From contig NZ_MUBM01000103.1 in NCBI RefSeq assembly GCF_002154505.1, positions 361 through 43,999 on the forward strand: a stretch of 43,639 bases of DNA, read 5' to 3'. The notes under the pieces are model-generated. The model had not been told where the DNA came from. It worked only from the letters and a program-made list of their open reading frames with translations, and made no database searches. Both the position numbers and the translations under genes were made by a program. Source of the stretch: Streptomyces carpinensis. Its GTDB lineage: Bacteria; Actinomycetota; Actinomycetes; Streptomycetales; Streptomycetaceae. This document shows positions 32,121 through 41,217 of this stretch, in pieces. Numbering within the stretch: the first letter of the stretch is position 1; every line of letters starts with the position of its first letter.

Positions 32121-32800
32121 CTACTCCTCCAACGCCTCGGGCACCGGAGCGATGCCCGTGGGGCAGGACACCCCTGTCCCGCCCAGCCCGCAGTAGCCCG
32201 CCGGGTTCTTGTCGAGGTACTGCTGGTGGTAGGCCTCCGCCGGGTAGAAGGGGCGGTCGGTGGCGGGGAGGATCTCTGTGGTGATCACGCCGTGGCCGGC
32301 GGCGGTGAGGGCCTTCTGGTAGGCGGCGCGGGCGGCCTCGGCGGTGGTGGCCTGGGCGGGTGTGTGGGTGTGGATCGTGGAGCGGTACTGGGTGCCCACG
32401 TCGTTGCCCTGGCGGAAGCCCTGCGTGGGGTCGTGCGACTCCCAGAACGTCTTCAGCAGGCGGTCGTAGGAGATGACCTCGGGGTCGTAGACCACGCGGA
32501 CCACCTCCGCGTGACCGGTCAGGCCCGAGGAGACCTCCTCGTACGTCGGGTTCTCGGTGTAGCCGCCTGGTAGCCGACCAGGGTGGTCCACACGCCCGCG
32601 GGGAGCCGCCAGAACTTGCGCTCGGCGCCCCAGAAGCAGCCGAGGCCGAAGTCCGCGATCTCCAGGCCCTCGGGGTAGGGGCCGAGCAGCGGGTTGCCGA
32701 GGACCGTGTGGCGGGCGGGGACCGTGAACGCCGGCTCCGGGCGGCCGCGCAGAGCCTGCTCGCGGGTCGGCAGCTGGGGCGTACGACTGTGCAGGAACAT
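32121..32800 (-). pseudogene. msrA: Peptide methionine sulfoxide reductase A with 1-nt frameshift
   Basis: The two parts together are a normal MsrA. The ATG at 32800 begins [17 protein letters not shown], with the catalytic [11 protein letters not shown] motif; the second part has [38 protein letters not shown] and the C-terminal resolving-cysteine region [12 protein letters not shown]. Family members read [13 protein letters not shown] at the join. Here the codons run GGC TAC CAG then GCG GCT, so one G is missing near 32564-32568 and the frame shifts. The enzyme repairs methionine-S-sulfoxide. A true mutation would leave the cell without this copy; a sequencing error in a G/C-rich run is equally possible. 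Confidence 0.85.
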
Positions 32801-32891
32801 GCGGTCTCCAATCCGGGGATCGGGAGGCTTCAACGAGTGCGGGCCCAGGCGAATTCCGGGGTCCGACGCCCCCGCGCCCCGCGCGGGAGCG

Positions 32892-34010
32892 TCAGTGCGG
32901 CAGGGTCGCCGGGCTGCCGCCGTTCGCCTCGTAGCCCGCCACCGCCAGGGCCCGGTAGACCGCGAACTCCGCCGCCGGGTCCTGGGACAGGGTCCAGGGC
33001 AGCGCGCCCACGTGGCCGTCGACCTGTATGAGCTGGCTCATGGCCTCGGCCCAGCGCTCGGAGCGGACCAGGAAGAAGATCAGCAGATGGCGGACGTGCG
33101 CCGCCACGGGGTCGCCGGGACGGGCCGAGTGGACCGCGTGGAGCGCGCCGTGCACCGCCTTGGTCACGACCTCGCTCTGGTAGAAGCTGCTGACCAGGTT
33201 CACCTCGGGCAGGTGCTCGAAGACCGCGAACAGAGGCATCGCCGCCAGCAGGGAGCCCCGCGGAGCGCGGGCCGCCGCCGCCTCGGCGAACGCCATCGCC
33301 AGCTGCCGGGAGCCGTGCCACTTCTCGCACCAGTAGTGCAGGGCCGCCAGGTGTGCGCCCATGTGGGTCGGCGCGCGGTCCAGGATCTTCAGCCACAGCT
33401 TCTCGAAGTCCGGCTGGGAGTAGGCCAGTCCGCGCGCCACCGACAGCTCGACGATGTACGGGATCGGGTCGCCCGGCGCCAGCAGCGCGGCCTGGCCGCA
33501 CGTCTCCCGGGCCTCCTCCATGATGATCCTGAACTCGTCCGTCCCCGGCGTCGACGTCCGCCACGCCTGCTGCGCCAGGAACTCGGCGTGCACCGCCGCA
33601 CCGCCCGGGTCCTTGGGCTGCTCGGCCCGCCACACCCGCAGCCACTGCCCGCCCGGCGTCTCGTGGACCCCGCCCGGCCGCTGCTGCAGCTCCAGCGCCG
33701 CGGCACCGGCGAAGGCCTGCACGCGCTGCCAGCGCAGCTCGCCCTCCCTCTCCGTACCCGCCAGGAGTTGGGCGGCCGCGCGGTAGTCCTGCGTGCGCTG
33801 CACCAGGTCCAGCACGTCCAGGAGGTCCTGGTCGGGGCCGGGCATGCGGACGTCGAGCTCCTCCTGGGGCGCGAATCCGTAGTTCGCCGGGTCCGCGGCG
33901 TCCGGGTGCCCGGGCGGCACCTGCTCGATGACGCCACGCCTGCGCCTCAGGAACGGAAGCAGCACGAAGCCCAGCATGACCAGCGCCATCAGGACCCAGA
34001 GAATCTCCAT
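32892..34010 (-). CDS. Membrane-anchored conserved actinobacterial protein
   Basis: A 372-residue protein. One N-terminal membrane segment ([20 protein letters not shown]) is followed by basic residues RRRR, so the remainder is cytoplasmic. The rest is helical and TPR-like in rhythm ([31 protein letters not shown]). No catalytic motif is seen. It is divergent from metB and matches, in my memory, the S. coelicolor gene next to metB. Function unknown. Confidence 0.8.
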   Translation of the reverse strand: MEILWVLMALVMLGFVLLPFLRRRRGVIEQVPPGHPDAADPANYGFAPQEELDVRMPGPDQDLLDVLDLVQRTQDYRAAAQLLAGTEREGELRWQRVQAFAGAAALELQQRPGGVHETPGGQWLRVWRAEQPKDPGGAAVHAEFLAQQAWRTSTPGTDEFRIIMEEARETCGQAALLAPGDPIPYIVELSVARGLAYSQPDFEKLWLKILDRAPTHMGAHLAALHYWCEKWHGSRQLAMAFAEAAAARAPRGSLLAAMPLFAVFEHLPEVNLVSSFYQSEVVTKAVHGALHAVHSARPGDPVAAHVRHLLIFFLVRSERWAEAMSQLIQVDGHVGALPWTLSQDPAAEFAVYRALAVAGYEANGGSPATLPH

Positions 34011-34171
34011 GACTCAAGCGAACCAGACCGTGCCGACAATTGGCCAACCCGTGCCGCGGGCCTGTGGAAAACTCCCGCGTCCCGGCCCCTTTCCGCGCCG
34101 GGCCCCACCGTCGCGGGCCGCCACGCACCGTTGTCCCGCACCAGGCCCGTGGGCGCACTACCCTCGGGCCC

Positions 34172-35326
34172 ATGAGCGACAGGCACATCAGTCAGCACTT
34201 CGAGACGCTCGCGATCCACGCGGGCAACACCGCCGACCCCCTCACCGGCGCGGTCGTCCCGCCGATCTACCAGGTCTCGACCTACAAGCAGGACGGCGTG
34301 GGCGGTCTGCGCGGTGGCTACGAGTACAGCCGCAGCGCCAATCCGACCAGGACCGCCCTGGAAGAGAACCTCGCCGCCCTGGAGGGCGGTCGCCGCGGGC
34401 TCGCGTTCGCGTCCGGACTGGCGGCCGAGGACTGCCTGTTGCGTACGCTGCTCAGCCCGGGTGATCACGTGGTCATCCCGAACGACGCGTACGGCGGCAC
34501 GTTCCGCCTGTTCGCCAAGGTCGTCTCCCGCTGGGGCGTGGAGTGGTCGGTGGCCGACACCAGCGACCCGGCCGCCGTGCGGGCCGCGATCACCCCGAAG
34601 ACCAAGGTGGTGTGGGTGGAGACCCCCTCCAACCCGCTGCTCGGCATCACCGACATCGCCGCCGTCGCTCAGGTCGCCCGGGACGCCGGCGCCCGGCTGG
34701 TCGTCGACAACACCTTCGCCACGCCGTACCTGCAGCAGCCGCTCGCGCTCGGCGCGGACGTCGTCGTGCACTCGCTGACCAAGTACATGGGCGGCCACTC
34801 GGACGTCGTCGGCGGCGCGCTGATCGTCGGCGACGCCGGACTCGGCGACGAGCTGGCGTACCACCAGAACGCCATGGGCGCCGTCGCCGGCCCCTTCGAC
34901 TCCTGGCTGGTGCTGCGCGGCACCAAGACGCTCGCGGTGCGCATGGACCGGCACAGCGAGAACGCGACGAAGGTCGCCGACATGCTGTCCCGGCACCCGC
35001 GCGTGACGCGCGTCCTGTACCCGGGCCTGCCGGACCACCCCGGTCACGAGGTCGCCGCCAAGCAGATGAAGGCGTTCGGCGGCATGGTCTCCTTCCAGGT
35101 CGAGGGCGGCGAGGAGGCTGCCGTCGAGGTCTGCAACCGGGCCAAGGTGTTCACGCTCGGCGAGTCCCTGGGCGGTGTGGAGTCCCTGATCGAGCACCCC
35201 GGACGGATGACGCACGCTTCCGCGGCGGGCTCCGCCCTGGAGGTCCCAGCCGACCTGGTCCGTCTGTCCGTCGGCATCGAGAACGTCGACGACCTGCTGG
35301 AGGACCTGAAGCAGGCCCTCGGATAG
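34172..35326 (+). CDS. metB: Cystathionine gamma-synthase (PLP-dependent)
   Basis: A 384-residue Cys/Met metabolism PLP enzyme. It condenses an acylated homoserine with cysteine to cystathionine. The PLP lysine is in HSLTKYMGGHSDVVGG (about residue 208); FASGLAAEDCLL and VETPSNPLLGITDI are other signatures. The family is hard to separate from cystathionine gamma-lyase and O-acetylhomoserine sulfhydrylase by sequence; actinobacterial synteny favours MetB. No ribosome binding site is obvious; TACCCT (34159-34164) ends 7 nt before the ATG, suggesting a leaderless mRNA. Confidence 0.92.
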   Translation: MSDRHISQHFETLAIHAGNTADPLTGAVVPPIYQVSTYKQDGVGGLRGGYEYSRSANPTRTALEENLAALEGGRRGLAFASGLAAEDCLLRTLLSPGDHVVIPNDAYGGTFRLFAKVVSRWGVEWSVADTSDPAAVRAAITPKTKVVWVETPSNPLLGITDIAAVAQVARDAGARLVVDNTFATPYLQQPLALGADVVVHSLTKYMGGHSDVVGGALIVGDAGLGDELAYHQNAMGAVAGPFDSWLVLRGTKTLAVRMDRHSENATKVADMLSRHPRVTRVLYPGLPDHPGHEVAAKQMKAFGGMVSFQVEGGEEAAVEVCNRAKVFTLGESLGGVESLIEHPGRMTHASAAGSALEVPADLVRLSVGIENVDDLLEDLKQALG

Positions 35327-35387
35327 CGAGCGGCCCGGCCACCGGCCCGATCGGTCCGAGCAGGACGGCCGAGGGCCTGAAGAGGGC

Positions 35388-35416
35388 GGCCGCGGTCCGG
35401 TCCGGCCACCGCGGCC
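35388..35416. terminator. Convergent terminator, metB/small membrane gene
   Basis: An 8-bp perfect inverted repeat GGCCGCGG/CCGCGGCC with a 13-nt loop between convergent genes. Confidence 0.5.
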
Positions 35417-35417
35417 C

Positions 35418-35666
35418 TCACCAGCCGCTCACGGGTGGAGTCGTCTGCGACGGCGGCTCCACCCAGGGCCGTACCGTCAGCGCCCACACGGTGAACGCGA
35501 CCACCGCGGCGAACAACAGCAGCCACATCGTGCGTCGGGCGAGTGTCCTGCGGCGCAGCATGCGGCCCCCGCGGCGCACCACGTCGGCGTACAGCTCCGC
35601 AGGCACCTGCGGAGGCGTCTGCTCCAGGAGCCGCCGCACGGCGGCCTCACGCTCCATCCGGTTCAC
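35418..35666 (-). CDS. Small membrane protein following a sigma-like factor
   Basis: An 82-residue protein with a cytoplasmic N-terminus of about 45 residues rich in Arg and Glu and a single membrane segment (MWLLLFAAVVAFTVWALTV), then a short Pro-rich outer tail. The GTG at 35666 has GGGAGG about 5 nt upstream. Its place 64 bp after a sigma-like gene and its topology would suit a small anti-sigma-like partner, but it lacks a zinc-binding motif, so this is only a possibility. Confidence 0.75.
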   Translation of the reverse strand: MNRMEREAAVRRLLEQTPPQVPAELYADVVRRGGRMLRRRTLARRTMWLLLFAAVVAFTVWALTVRPWVEPPSQTTPPVSGW

Positions 35667-35730
35667 GTCCGCCTCCCTTCACTCCGCCCGCCGCCACCAG
35701 CTACGCGTCTGCCTGTTGCCTCGTGCGCCG

Positions 35731-36234
35731 CTACGACGGGGCCACCTCCGGGTCGCGTACCGCGGGGGCGGGGCGCGCGGGTGGCCGGGCCAGGGTGGTG
35801 ATCGCGCGGTCGCAGATGACGCGGACGCGTTCCGGGGGCAGGCCGAGCAGCGCCGCCGCCTGCTCCTCGGCGACCCCCTCGTACAACCTGAGGACCAGGA
35901 CGAGGCGCTCCTGGGGGGTGAGGGCGGCCAGGGTGCCGGGGAGTCTGGACCGGCCGCGGCCCGGTCCGCCGTGCTGGTGCCATGCCTCACGGGCGAAGCG
36001 GCCGGCCAGGTGCTGGCGGGCACGCTCGTACGGGTCCTCGCCGCGCAGCCGGTCCCAGCACGCGTACGTGTGCGCGAGGGCCAGGGTCAGCAGGCGGCAC
36101 GCGCGCGGGTTGTCATTCGGGGCCTCCGCGGTGAGCAGCGTCGCGGCATGCAGCAGCCGCCCGGCCGCGCCCGCGACGAACGCCTCGAACTCCCGGGCCC
36201 GGCGAGCGCCTTGGAACGCCTGCCGTTCTCGCAC
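35731..36234 (-). CDS. Small sigma-70-like (ECF/SigE-family) regulator
   Basis: A 167-residue protein. The N-terminal part (FEAFVAGAAGRLLHAATLLT) resembles region 2 of SigE-family ECF factors. The C-terminal part (ALTPQERLVLVLRLYEGVAE, AALLGLPPERVRVICDRAIT) is a region 4 helix-turn-helix. The DNA-melting region is weakly conserved, so it may be a specialised or degenerate sigma factor. The GTG start at 36234 follows GGGGGAGG. Confidence 0.75.
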   Translation of the reverse strand: MRERQAFQGARRAREFEAFVAGAAGRLLHAATLLTAEAPNDNPRACRLLTLALAHTYACWDRLRGEDPYERARQHLAGRFAREAWHQHGGPGRGRSRLPGTLAALTPQERLVLVLRLYEGVAEEQAAALLGLPPERVRVICDRAITTLARPPARPAPAVRDPEVAPS

Positions 36235-36407
36235 CGCGCCTCCCCCAAGGGCGATCCTGAAGAAGCGGGACCCCGTTCGCGTACGGGATACGGAACCGTT
36301 GTGCGTCAAGGCCCCGGTCTCACTATCACGCCAGGGGTGGCCCGGGGGTCAAGAGCCGCGCGCCACGCCGACGGGACGGCCGGCGGAGTGCGGCTCGCGG
36401 GCGCGGC

Positions 36408-36983
36408 TCAGGAGGCCGGCGTCGTCTCCGCCCCGGCCCCGGTCGCCGCACCCGACCCCGGCCCTACCCCCGCTTCCGGCGCCGGGCCGGAGCCCTGGGA
36501 GGCCTGACGGGTGGAGAGCGCGTGGTTGAAGCGGGTCAGGAGAGAGCAGAAGGTCTCGCGCTCCTCCGGGGCCCAGTCGTGGGTCAGCTCCGCCATCAGC
36601 CTGCGCCTGGACGAGCGCACCTCCTCAAGCCGCGACAGCCCTCGCGGGGACAGCTGCAGCACCACGGCCCGCCCGTCCTCGGGGTGGGAGGTGCGCTTGA
36701 CGAGTCCGGTGTCGACGAGCGGTGCCACCTGCCGGGTGACGGTGGAGGAGTCGATGCCCATGCTCGCGGCGAGCGCCTTGACGCCCATCGGGCCCTCCCG
36801 GTCCAGCCGGTTGAGCAGCAGATACGCGGCACGGTCCATGGAGTTGCGCACCTGGCCGACCCCGCCGAGCCGGGTCTGTTCCGCACGGCGGGCGAACAGC
36901 GCCACCTCGTGCTGGAGGGTGTCGAGGAGACCGGGATCACCGACGGTCGTCATGTCCATCGACATTTCAGGTGTTGTGGGCAT
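36408..36983 (-). CDS. MarR-family transcriptional regulator
   Basis: A 191-residue winged-helix protein. The DNA-binding core is YLLLNRLDREGPMGVKALAA, MGIDSSTVTRQVAPLVDTGL and VKRTSHPEDGRAVVLQLSPR (the wing). The C-terminal 25 residues are a Gly/Ala/Pro tail not usual for the family. The gene is divergent from ilvA (143 bp between starts) and could regulate itself or the DrrAB-type exporter downstream of ilvA. The ATG at 36983 is chosen. Confidence 0.9.
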   Translation of the reverse strand: MPTTPEMSMDMTTVGDPGLLDTLQHEVALFARRAEQTRLGGVGQVRNSMDRAAYLLLNRLDREGPMGVKALAASMGIDSSTVTRQVAPLVDTGLVKRTSHPEDGRAVVLQLSPRGLSRLEEVRSSRRRLMAELTHDWAPEERETFCSLLTRFNHALSTRQASQGSGPAPEAGVGPGSGAATGAGAETTPAS

Positions 36984-37126
36984 GGCCGGAGGCTCACTTC
37001 TGACGGGCTGCTGGGTTGGGGGACAGGGTACGCGGCCCGGCGGCAGGTCGTACCGGCGCTGCGCAAACCGGTCCCAGAGGTTGGTCACACCGGCCCGTCG
37101 CGCCCGTGAACTGCGAGACTTGGGGC

Positions 37127-38356
37127 ATGAGCTATGGCACGGCTGTCTCCTTCCCGCTCGTCACCCTCGACGACGTGCGGGGCGCCCAGAAGATGCTCTC
37201 CGGGGTGGCGCGGGCGACCGCGATGGAGAGCAGCAGGCACCTGTCCCAGCTGGTGGGCGCGCCGGTCCACCTCAAGTGCGAGAACCTGCAGCGGACGGGC
37301 TCCTTCAAGCTGCGCGGCGCCTACGTCCGGATCGCCGGTCTGCTGCCCGAGGAGCGCGCCGCCGGCGTGGTGGCCGCGAGCGCCGGCAACCACGCGCAGG
37401 GGGTCGCGCTGGCGTCGTCGCTGCTCGGCGTGCACGCCACGGTGTTCATGCCGAAGGGCGCCCCGCTGCCGAAGATCAGCGCGACCCGGGACTACGGAGC
37501 CGAGGTGCGGCTGCACGGTCAGGTGGTCGACGAGACGCTGGCCGCCGCCCAGGAGTACGCGGCCGAGACGGGCGCGGTGTTCATCCACCCCTTCGACCAC
37601 CCGGACGTCATCGCGGGTCAGGGAACGGTCGGGCTGGAGATCCTGGAGCAGTGCCCGGAGGTGCGCACGATCGTCGTCGGCATCGGCGGTGGCGGGCTCG
37701 CGGCCGGTATCGCGGTCGCGGTGAAGTCGCTGCGCCCGGACGTGCGGATCGTCGGGGTGCAGGCGGCGGGCTCGGCGGCGTACCCGCCGTCGCTGGCGGC
37801 CGGGCGCCCGGTGGCGATCGAGAACCCGGCGACGATGGCCGACGGCATCCGGGTGGGGCGGCCGGGCGACGTGCCGTTCGGGATCATCGACGAGCTGGTC
37901 GACGAGGTGCGCACGGTCAGCGAGGACCAGCTGTCCGCCGCGCTGCTGCTGTGCCTGGAGCGGGCCAAGCTGGTCGTCGAGCCGGCCGGGGCGAGCCCGG
38001 TCGCCGCGCTGCTCGGCGCGCAGCGCGACATCGTGGGCCCGGTGGTGGCGGTGCTGTCCGGCGGCAACGTGGATCCGGTGCTGCTTCAGCGAGTGCTCCG
38101 GCACGGTATGGCCGCGCAGGGCCGCTACCTGGCCGTTCGCCTGCGTCTGACCGATCGTCCGGGGGCGCTCGCCACGCTTCTCGGGGTGTTGTCAGTGGTC
38201 GACGCTAACGTCCTCGATGTGAGCCACGTACGGACCGACCCACGGCTCGGGCTCACGGAGGCGGAGGTGGAACTGCACCTGGAGACGAAGGGCCCGGAGC
38301 ACTGCGCCGAGGTCGGTCGGGCCCTGCGCGACGCCGGTTACACGGTCATCGACTGA
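37127..38356 (+). CDS. ilvA: Threonine dehydratase with C-terminal ACT domain
   Basis: A 409-residue PLP enzyme that converts threonine to 2-oxobutyrate and ammonia, feeding isoleucine synthesis. The PLP lysine is in RTGSFKLRGAY (about residue 59), the phosphate-binding loop is GIGGGGLAAGIA, and SAGNHAQGVAL is the substrate loop. Residues about 330-405 form a single ACT-like domain (RYLAVRLRLTDRPGALATLL), the short form of the enzyme that may be less sensitive to isoleucine. The ATG has no ribosome binding site and may be leaderless. Confidence 0.93.
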   Translation: MSYGTAVSFPLVTLDDVRGAQKMLSGVARATAMESSRHLSQLVGAPVHLKCENLQRTGSFKLRGAYVRIAGLLPEERAAGVVAASAGNHAQGVALASSLLGVHATVFMPKGAPLPKISATRDYGAEVRLHGQVVDETLAAAQEYAAETGAVFIHPFDHPDVIAGQGTVGLEILEQCPEVRTIVVGIGGGGLAAGIAVAVKSLRPDVRIVGVQAAGSAAYPPSLAAGRPVAIENPATMADGIRVGRPGDVPFGIIDELVDEVRTVSEDQLSAALLLCLERAKLVVEPAGASPVAALLGAQRDIVGPVVAVLSGGNVDPVLLQRVLRHGMAAQGRYLAVRLRLTDRPGALATLLGVLSVVDANVLDVSHVRTDPRLGLTEAEVELHLETKGPEHCAEVGRALRDAGYTVID

Positions 38357-38417
38357 GCCGTCGGGCAGCGGAACACCGAGGTCAGAACCCTCTTCGTCAC
38401 TCGTTCGGGCAAAATCG

Positions 38418-38446
38418 TTGAGAGACGCGATACATCGCGTTATGGT
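38418..38446 (+). promoter_or_regulatory. Exporter promoter with a palindromic operator in the spacer
   Basis: TTGAGA (38418-38423), a 17-bp spacer and TATGGT (38441-38446) form a good housekeeping-sigma promoter 137 bp upstream of the exporter ATPase gene. The spacer contains the perfect palindrome CGCGAT-AC-ATCGCG (38426-38439), placed where a bound repressor would block RNA polymerase. A TetR, PadR or MarR repressor is likely. Confidence 0.6.
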
Positions 38447-38457
38447 GTGTCGCACGT

Positions 38458-38480
38458 CATGGCATCCATGGCATCCATGG
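38458..38480 (+). repeat. 9-bp tandem repeat in the exporter leader
   Basis: CATGGCATC twice in tandem (38458-38466, 38467-38475) followed by CATGG. It lies just after the predicted transcription start and could be a second regulator site or a slippage-prone tract. Confidence 0.6.
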
Positions 38481-38582
38481 AGTCGTGACGTATCCCCGCG
38501 GGTCTGGAAAATTCCAGCGCATCACGGCCAAGGCCTGCGAACCTAGCCTTTTCGACCCATCCCCGATGACGTGGAGACTCAC

Positions 38583-39596
38583 ATGCCAGGCGCCATCTAC
38601 GCCGAAGGCCTGGTGAAGACCTTCGGTGACGTAAGGGCTCTGGACGGCGTCGACCTCGATGTCCCCGAGGGCACGGTGCTGGGACTGCTCGGGCCGAACG
38701 GCGCGGGCAAGACCACCACCGTCCGCTGTCTGACCACCTTGCTGCGCCCCGACAGCGGCAAGGCCGTCGTCGCGGGCATCGACGTGCTCAGGCACCCCAA
38801 CGAGGTCCGCCGCTCGATCGGCCTGTCCGGTCAGTTCGCCGCAGTCGACGAGTACCTGACCGGCCGCGAGAACCTCGAGATGGTCGGCCGGCTGTACCAG
38901 ATGCGGGCCAGGGCGGCGAAGGACCGGGCGCAGGAGCTGCTGGAGCAGTTCAACCTCGCCGACGCCGCCGACCGGCCCGCGAAGACCTACTCCGGAGGCA
39001 TGCGCCGCCGGCTCGACCTGGCGGCTGCGCTCGTCGTGTCCCCGCCGGTGATGTTCATGGACGAGCCGACCACCGGCCTCGATCCCCGCAACCGCCAGCA
39101 GCTGTGGGAGGTCATCAAGCAACTGGTCTCCGGCGGTACGACCCTGCTGCTGACCACCCAGTACCTGGAAGAGGCCGACCATCTGGCGCACGAGATAGCG
39201 GTGGTCGACCACGGCCGGGTCATCGCGCGCGGCACCTCCGACCAGCTCAAGGCCCGCACCGGCGGCGAGCGCGTCGAGGTCGTGGTGCACGAGCGCGAGG
39301 ACATCGCCACCGCCTCCGAGGTGCTGCGCGGCTTCGGCAAGGGCGACACCACGGTGGAGGAGCACACCCGCAAGCTCACCGTGCCCGTCACGGGCGGCGC
39401 GAAGCTGCTGGCCGAGGTCATCCGCGAGCTGGACGGCCGCGGCATCGAGATCGACGACATCGGACTGCGCCGGCCGACCCTCGACGACGTGTTCCTCTCC
39501 CTGACGGGGCACGTGGCCGAGGTCAAGGACGGCGAGGGCGGCGCGTCGGGCACCGGCGCCAAGGACCGCAGGCGCAAGAAGGAGACCGTCAAGTGA
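38583..39596 (+). CDS. ABC exporter ATPase, DrrA type
   Basis: A 337-residue ATPase. Walker A is LGPNGAGKTTTVRC (about 37-50), the signature is YSGGMRRRLDLAAALV, Walker B is VMFMDEPTTGLDPR, and the His switch region is LLTTQYLEEADHLA. The length and the C-terminal domain (about 230-315) match DrrA/DUF4162-type drug-resistance ATPases. It works with the DrrB-like permease encoded by the overlapping next gene to export a hydrophobic compound. The ATG at 38583 has GTGGAG 6 nt upstream. Confidence 0.93.
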   Translation: MPGAIYAEGLVKTFGDVRALDGVDLDVPEGTVLGLLGPNGAGKTTTVRCLTTLLRPDSGKAVVAGIDVLRHPNEVRRSIGLSGQFAAVDEYLTGRENLEMVGRLYQMRARAAKDRAQELLEQFNLADAADRPAKTYSGGMRRRLDLAAALVVSPPVMFMDEPTTGLDPRNRQQLWEVIKQLVSGGTTLLLTTQYLEEADHLAHEIAVVDHGRVIARGTSDQLKARTGGERVEVVVHEREDIATASEVLRGFGKGDTTVEEHTRKLTVPVTGGAKLLAEVIRELDGRGIEIDDIGLRRPTLDDVFLSLTGHVAEVKDGEGGASGTGAKDRRRKKETVK

Positions 39597-40450
39597 GTGC
39601 CGTCACCGAGACCGCGCGGACCGTTCCGCCCGGCAACGCCGTCACCCAGTCCGTCCGCGACTCCCTCGTCGTCGCCAAGCGCAACCTGATCCGCATGTCC
39701 CGGATCCCCGAGATGGTGATCTTCGGGCTGATCCAGCCGATCATGTTCGTGGTGCTGTTCACCTACGTCTTCGGCGGCTCCATGAAGATCGGTGCCACCA
39801 CCGACGCCACCACGTACAAGAACTTCCTGATGGCCGGCATCTTCGCGCAGACCGTCACGTTCGCCACCGCCAGCTCCGGCGCGGGCATCGCCGACGACAT
39901 GCACAAGGGCCTCATCGACCGCTTCCGCTCGCTGCCCATGGCGCGCGGCGCGGTGCTGACCGGGCGCACCTTCGCCGACCTGGTGCAGACGGCGCTGACC
40001 CTGCTCGTCCTGGCCGTCGTTGCCCTGCTGGTCGGCTGGCGCGTCGGCTCGGACTACGACACGAACACCGGCCGGGTGCTGGCCGCCTTCGGGCTGCTGC
40101 TCCTGCTCGGCTACGCGTTCACCTGGATCGGCGCCCTGATCGGCCTGTCGGTGCGCACCCCCGAGGCAGCGACCTCCGGCGGACTGATCTGGCTGTTCCC
40201 GGTGACCTTCATCTCCAACGCGTTCGTGGACTCGGGCAAGATGACGCCCTGGCTGCGGCACATCGCGGAGTGGAACCCGTTCAGTGCCACTGTCCAGGCC
40301 TCCCGGGTGCTCTTCGGCAACCCGGGCCAGTCGCAGTCGGACGCCTGGCCGATGCAGCACCCCGTCTGGGCCTCGCTGATCTACTCGGCCCTGATCATCC
40401 TGATATTCCGCACCCTGGCCGTACGCAAGTACCGCTCGGCCACGGCCTGA
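39593..40450 (+). CDS. ABC exporter permease, DrrB type
   Basis: A 285-residue ABC-2 membrane protein with six predicted membrane segments (first near IFGLIQPIMFVVLFTYVFGG, last near SLIYSALIILIFRTLAV). The typical DrrB stretch MPMARGAVLTGRT is present as RSLPMARGAVLTGRTFADL. The GTG start overlaps the ATPase stop (GTGA), so the two are translationally coupled. Confidence 0.92.
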   Translation: MSAVTETARTVPPGNAVTQSVRDSLVVAKRNLIRMSRIPEMVIFGLIQPIMFVVLFTYVFGGSMKIGATTDATTYKNFLMAGIFAQTVTFATASSGAGIADDMHKGLIDRFRSLPMARGAVLTGRTFADLVQTALTLLVLAVVALLVGWRVGSDYDTNTGRVLAAFGLLLLLGYAFTWIGALIGLSVRTPEAATSGGLIWLFPVTFISNAFVDSGKMTPWLRHIAEWNPFSATVQASRVLFGNPGQSQSDAWPMQHPVWASLIYSALIILIFRTLAVRKYRSATA

Positions 40451-40472
40451 GCACGGCCGGCCCATGGCACGA

Positions 40473-40511
40473 CGAAGCCCCCGGCACTCGATCGGGGTGC
40501 TGGGGGCTTCG
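40473..40511. terminator. Bidirectional terminator, exporter/greA
   Basis: A 15-bp inverted repeat with one mismatch (CGAAGCCCCCGGCAC / GTGCTGGGGGCTTCG) and a 9-nt loop, between the convergent permease and greA genes. Confidence 0.8.
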
Positions 40512-40540
40512 CCGAAGAGAGGGGTTGTCCGCGCGGGCGC

Positions 40541-41041
40541 TCAGCCCGTGTACGGCTCGGCCTTGAGGATCGTCACCGAGGCCTTCTTGCCGTTCGGCAG
40601 CTCGTACTCCGCGTCCTCACCGACCTTGTGGCCGATCACGCCGGACCCCAGCGGGGACTGCGGCGAGTAGGTCTCGATGTCGGCGCTGGCGTACTCGCGC
40701 GAGGCCAGCAGGAAGGTCAGCGTGTCGTCCTCGTCACCGTCGAAGGCGATCGTGACGACCATGCCGGGCGCGACCGCGCCGTCCGTGGAGGCCGGAGCCT
40801 CGCCGACCTTGGCGTTCTCGAGGAGCTGGGTCAGCTGGCGTACGCGGAGCTCCTGCTTGCCCTGCTCCTCCTTGGCCGCGTGGTACCCGCCGTTCTCGCG
40901 CAGGTCGCCCTCCTCGCGCGCGGCCGCGATCTTGGCGGCGATCTCCGTGCGCGCAGGACCAGTAAGGTACTCAAGCTCGTCCTTGAGCTTGTTGTACGCC
41001 TCCTGGGTCAGCCAGGTGACGTTCTCGCTGGTCTGGGTCAC
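40541..41041 (-). CDS. greA: Transcription elongation factor GreA
   Basis: A 166-residue protein of normal GreA length. The N-terminal coiled coil (about 12-85) contains AAREEGDLRENGGYHAAKEE with the tip acidic residues (D and E) that act in the RNA polymerase channel. The C-terminal FKBP-like domain has SPLGSGVIGHKVGED. It restarts backtracked RNA polymerase by stimulating transcript cleavage. The GTG start has GGAG 8 nt upstream. The upstream 176 bp (41042-41217) should hold its promoter. Confidence 0.96.
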   Translation of the reverse strand: MTQTSENVTWLTQEAYNKLKDELEYLTGPARTEIAAKIAAAREEGDLRENGGYHAAKEEQGKQELRVRQLTQLLENAKVGEAPASTDGAVAPGMVVTIAFDGDEDDTLTFLLASREYASADIETYSPQSPLGSGVIGHKVGEDAEYELPNGKKASVTILKAEPYTG

Positions 41042-41217
41042 AGGTGCTCCTCGTCGGTACTGGGAATACAAAGCATCGCCCTACCCAGAAGAATGTTCCC
41101 TCATGGATGGGCGAAACCACGAGCCTAACAATTCACGGGGGAAAGGGGGAGGACATAAGCCTCAGATTCACGTCAACGCAGGTCAGTGCCTACGTATTCC
41201 GGATGGCACCGGAGCGT

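Noticed and set aside
38458..38480. CATGGCATC repeats as a CRISPR or variable-number locus
   Set aside because: There are only two and a half 9-bp copies, with no spacers; it is better described as a leader repeat.
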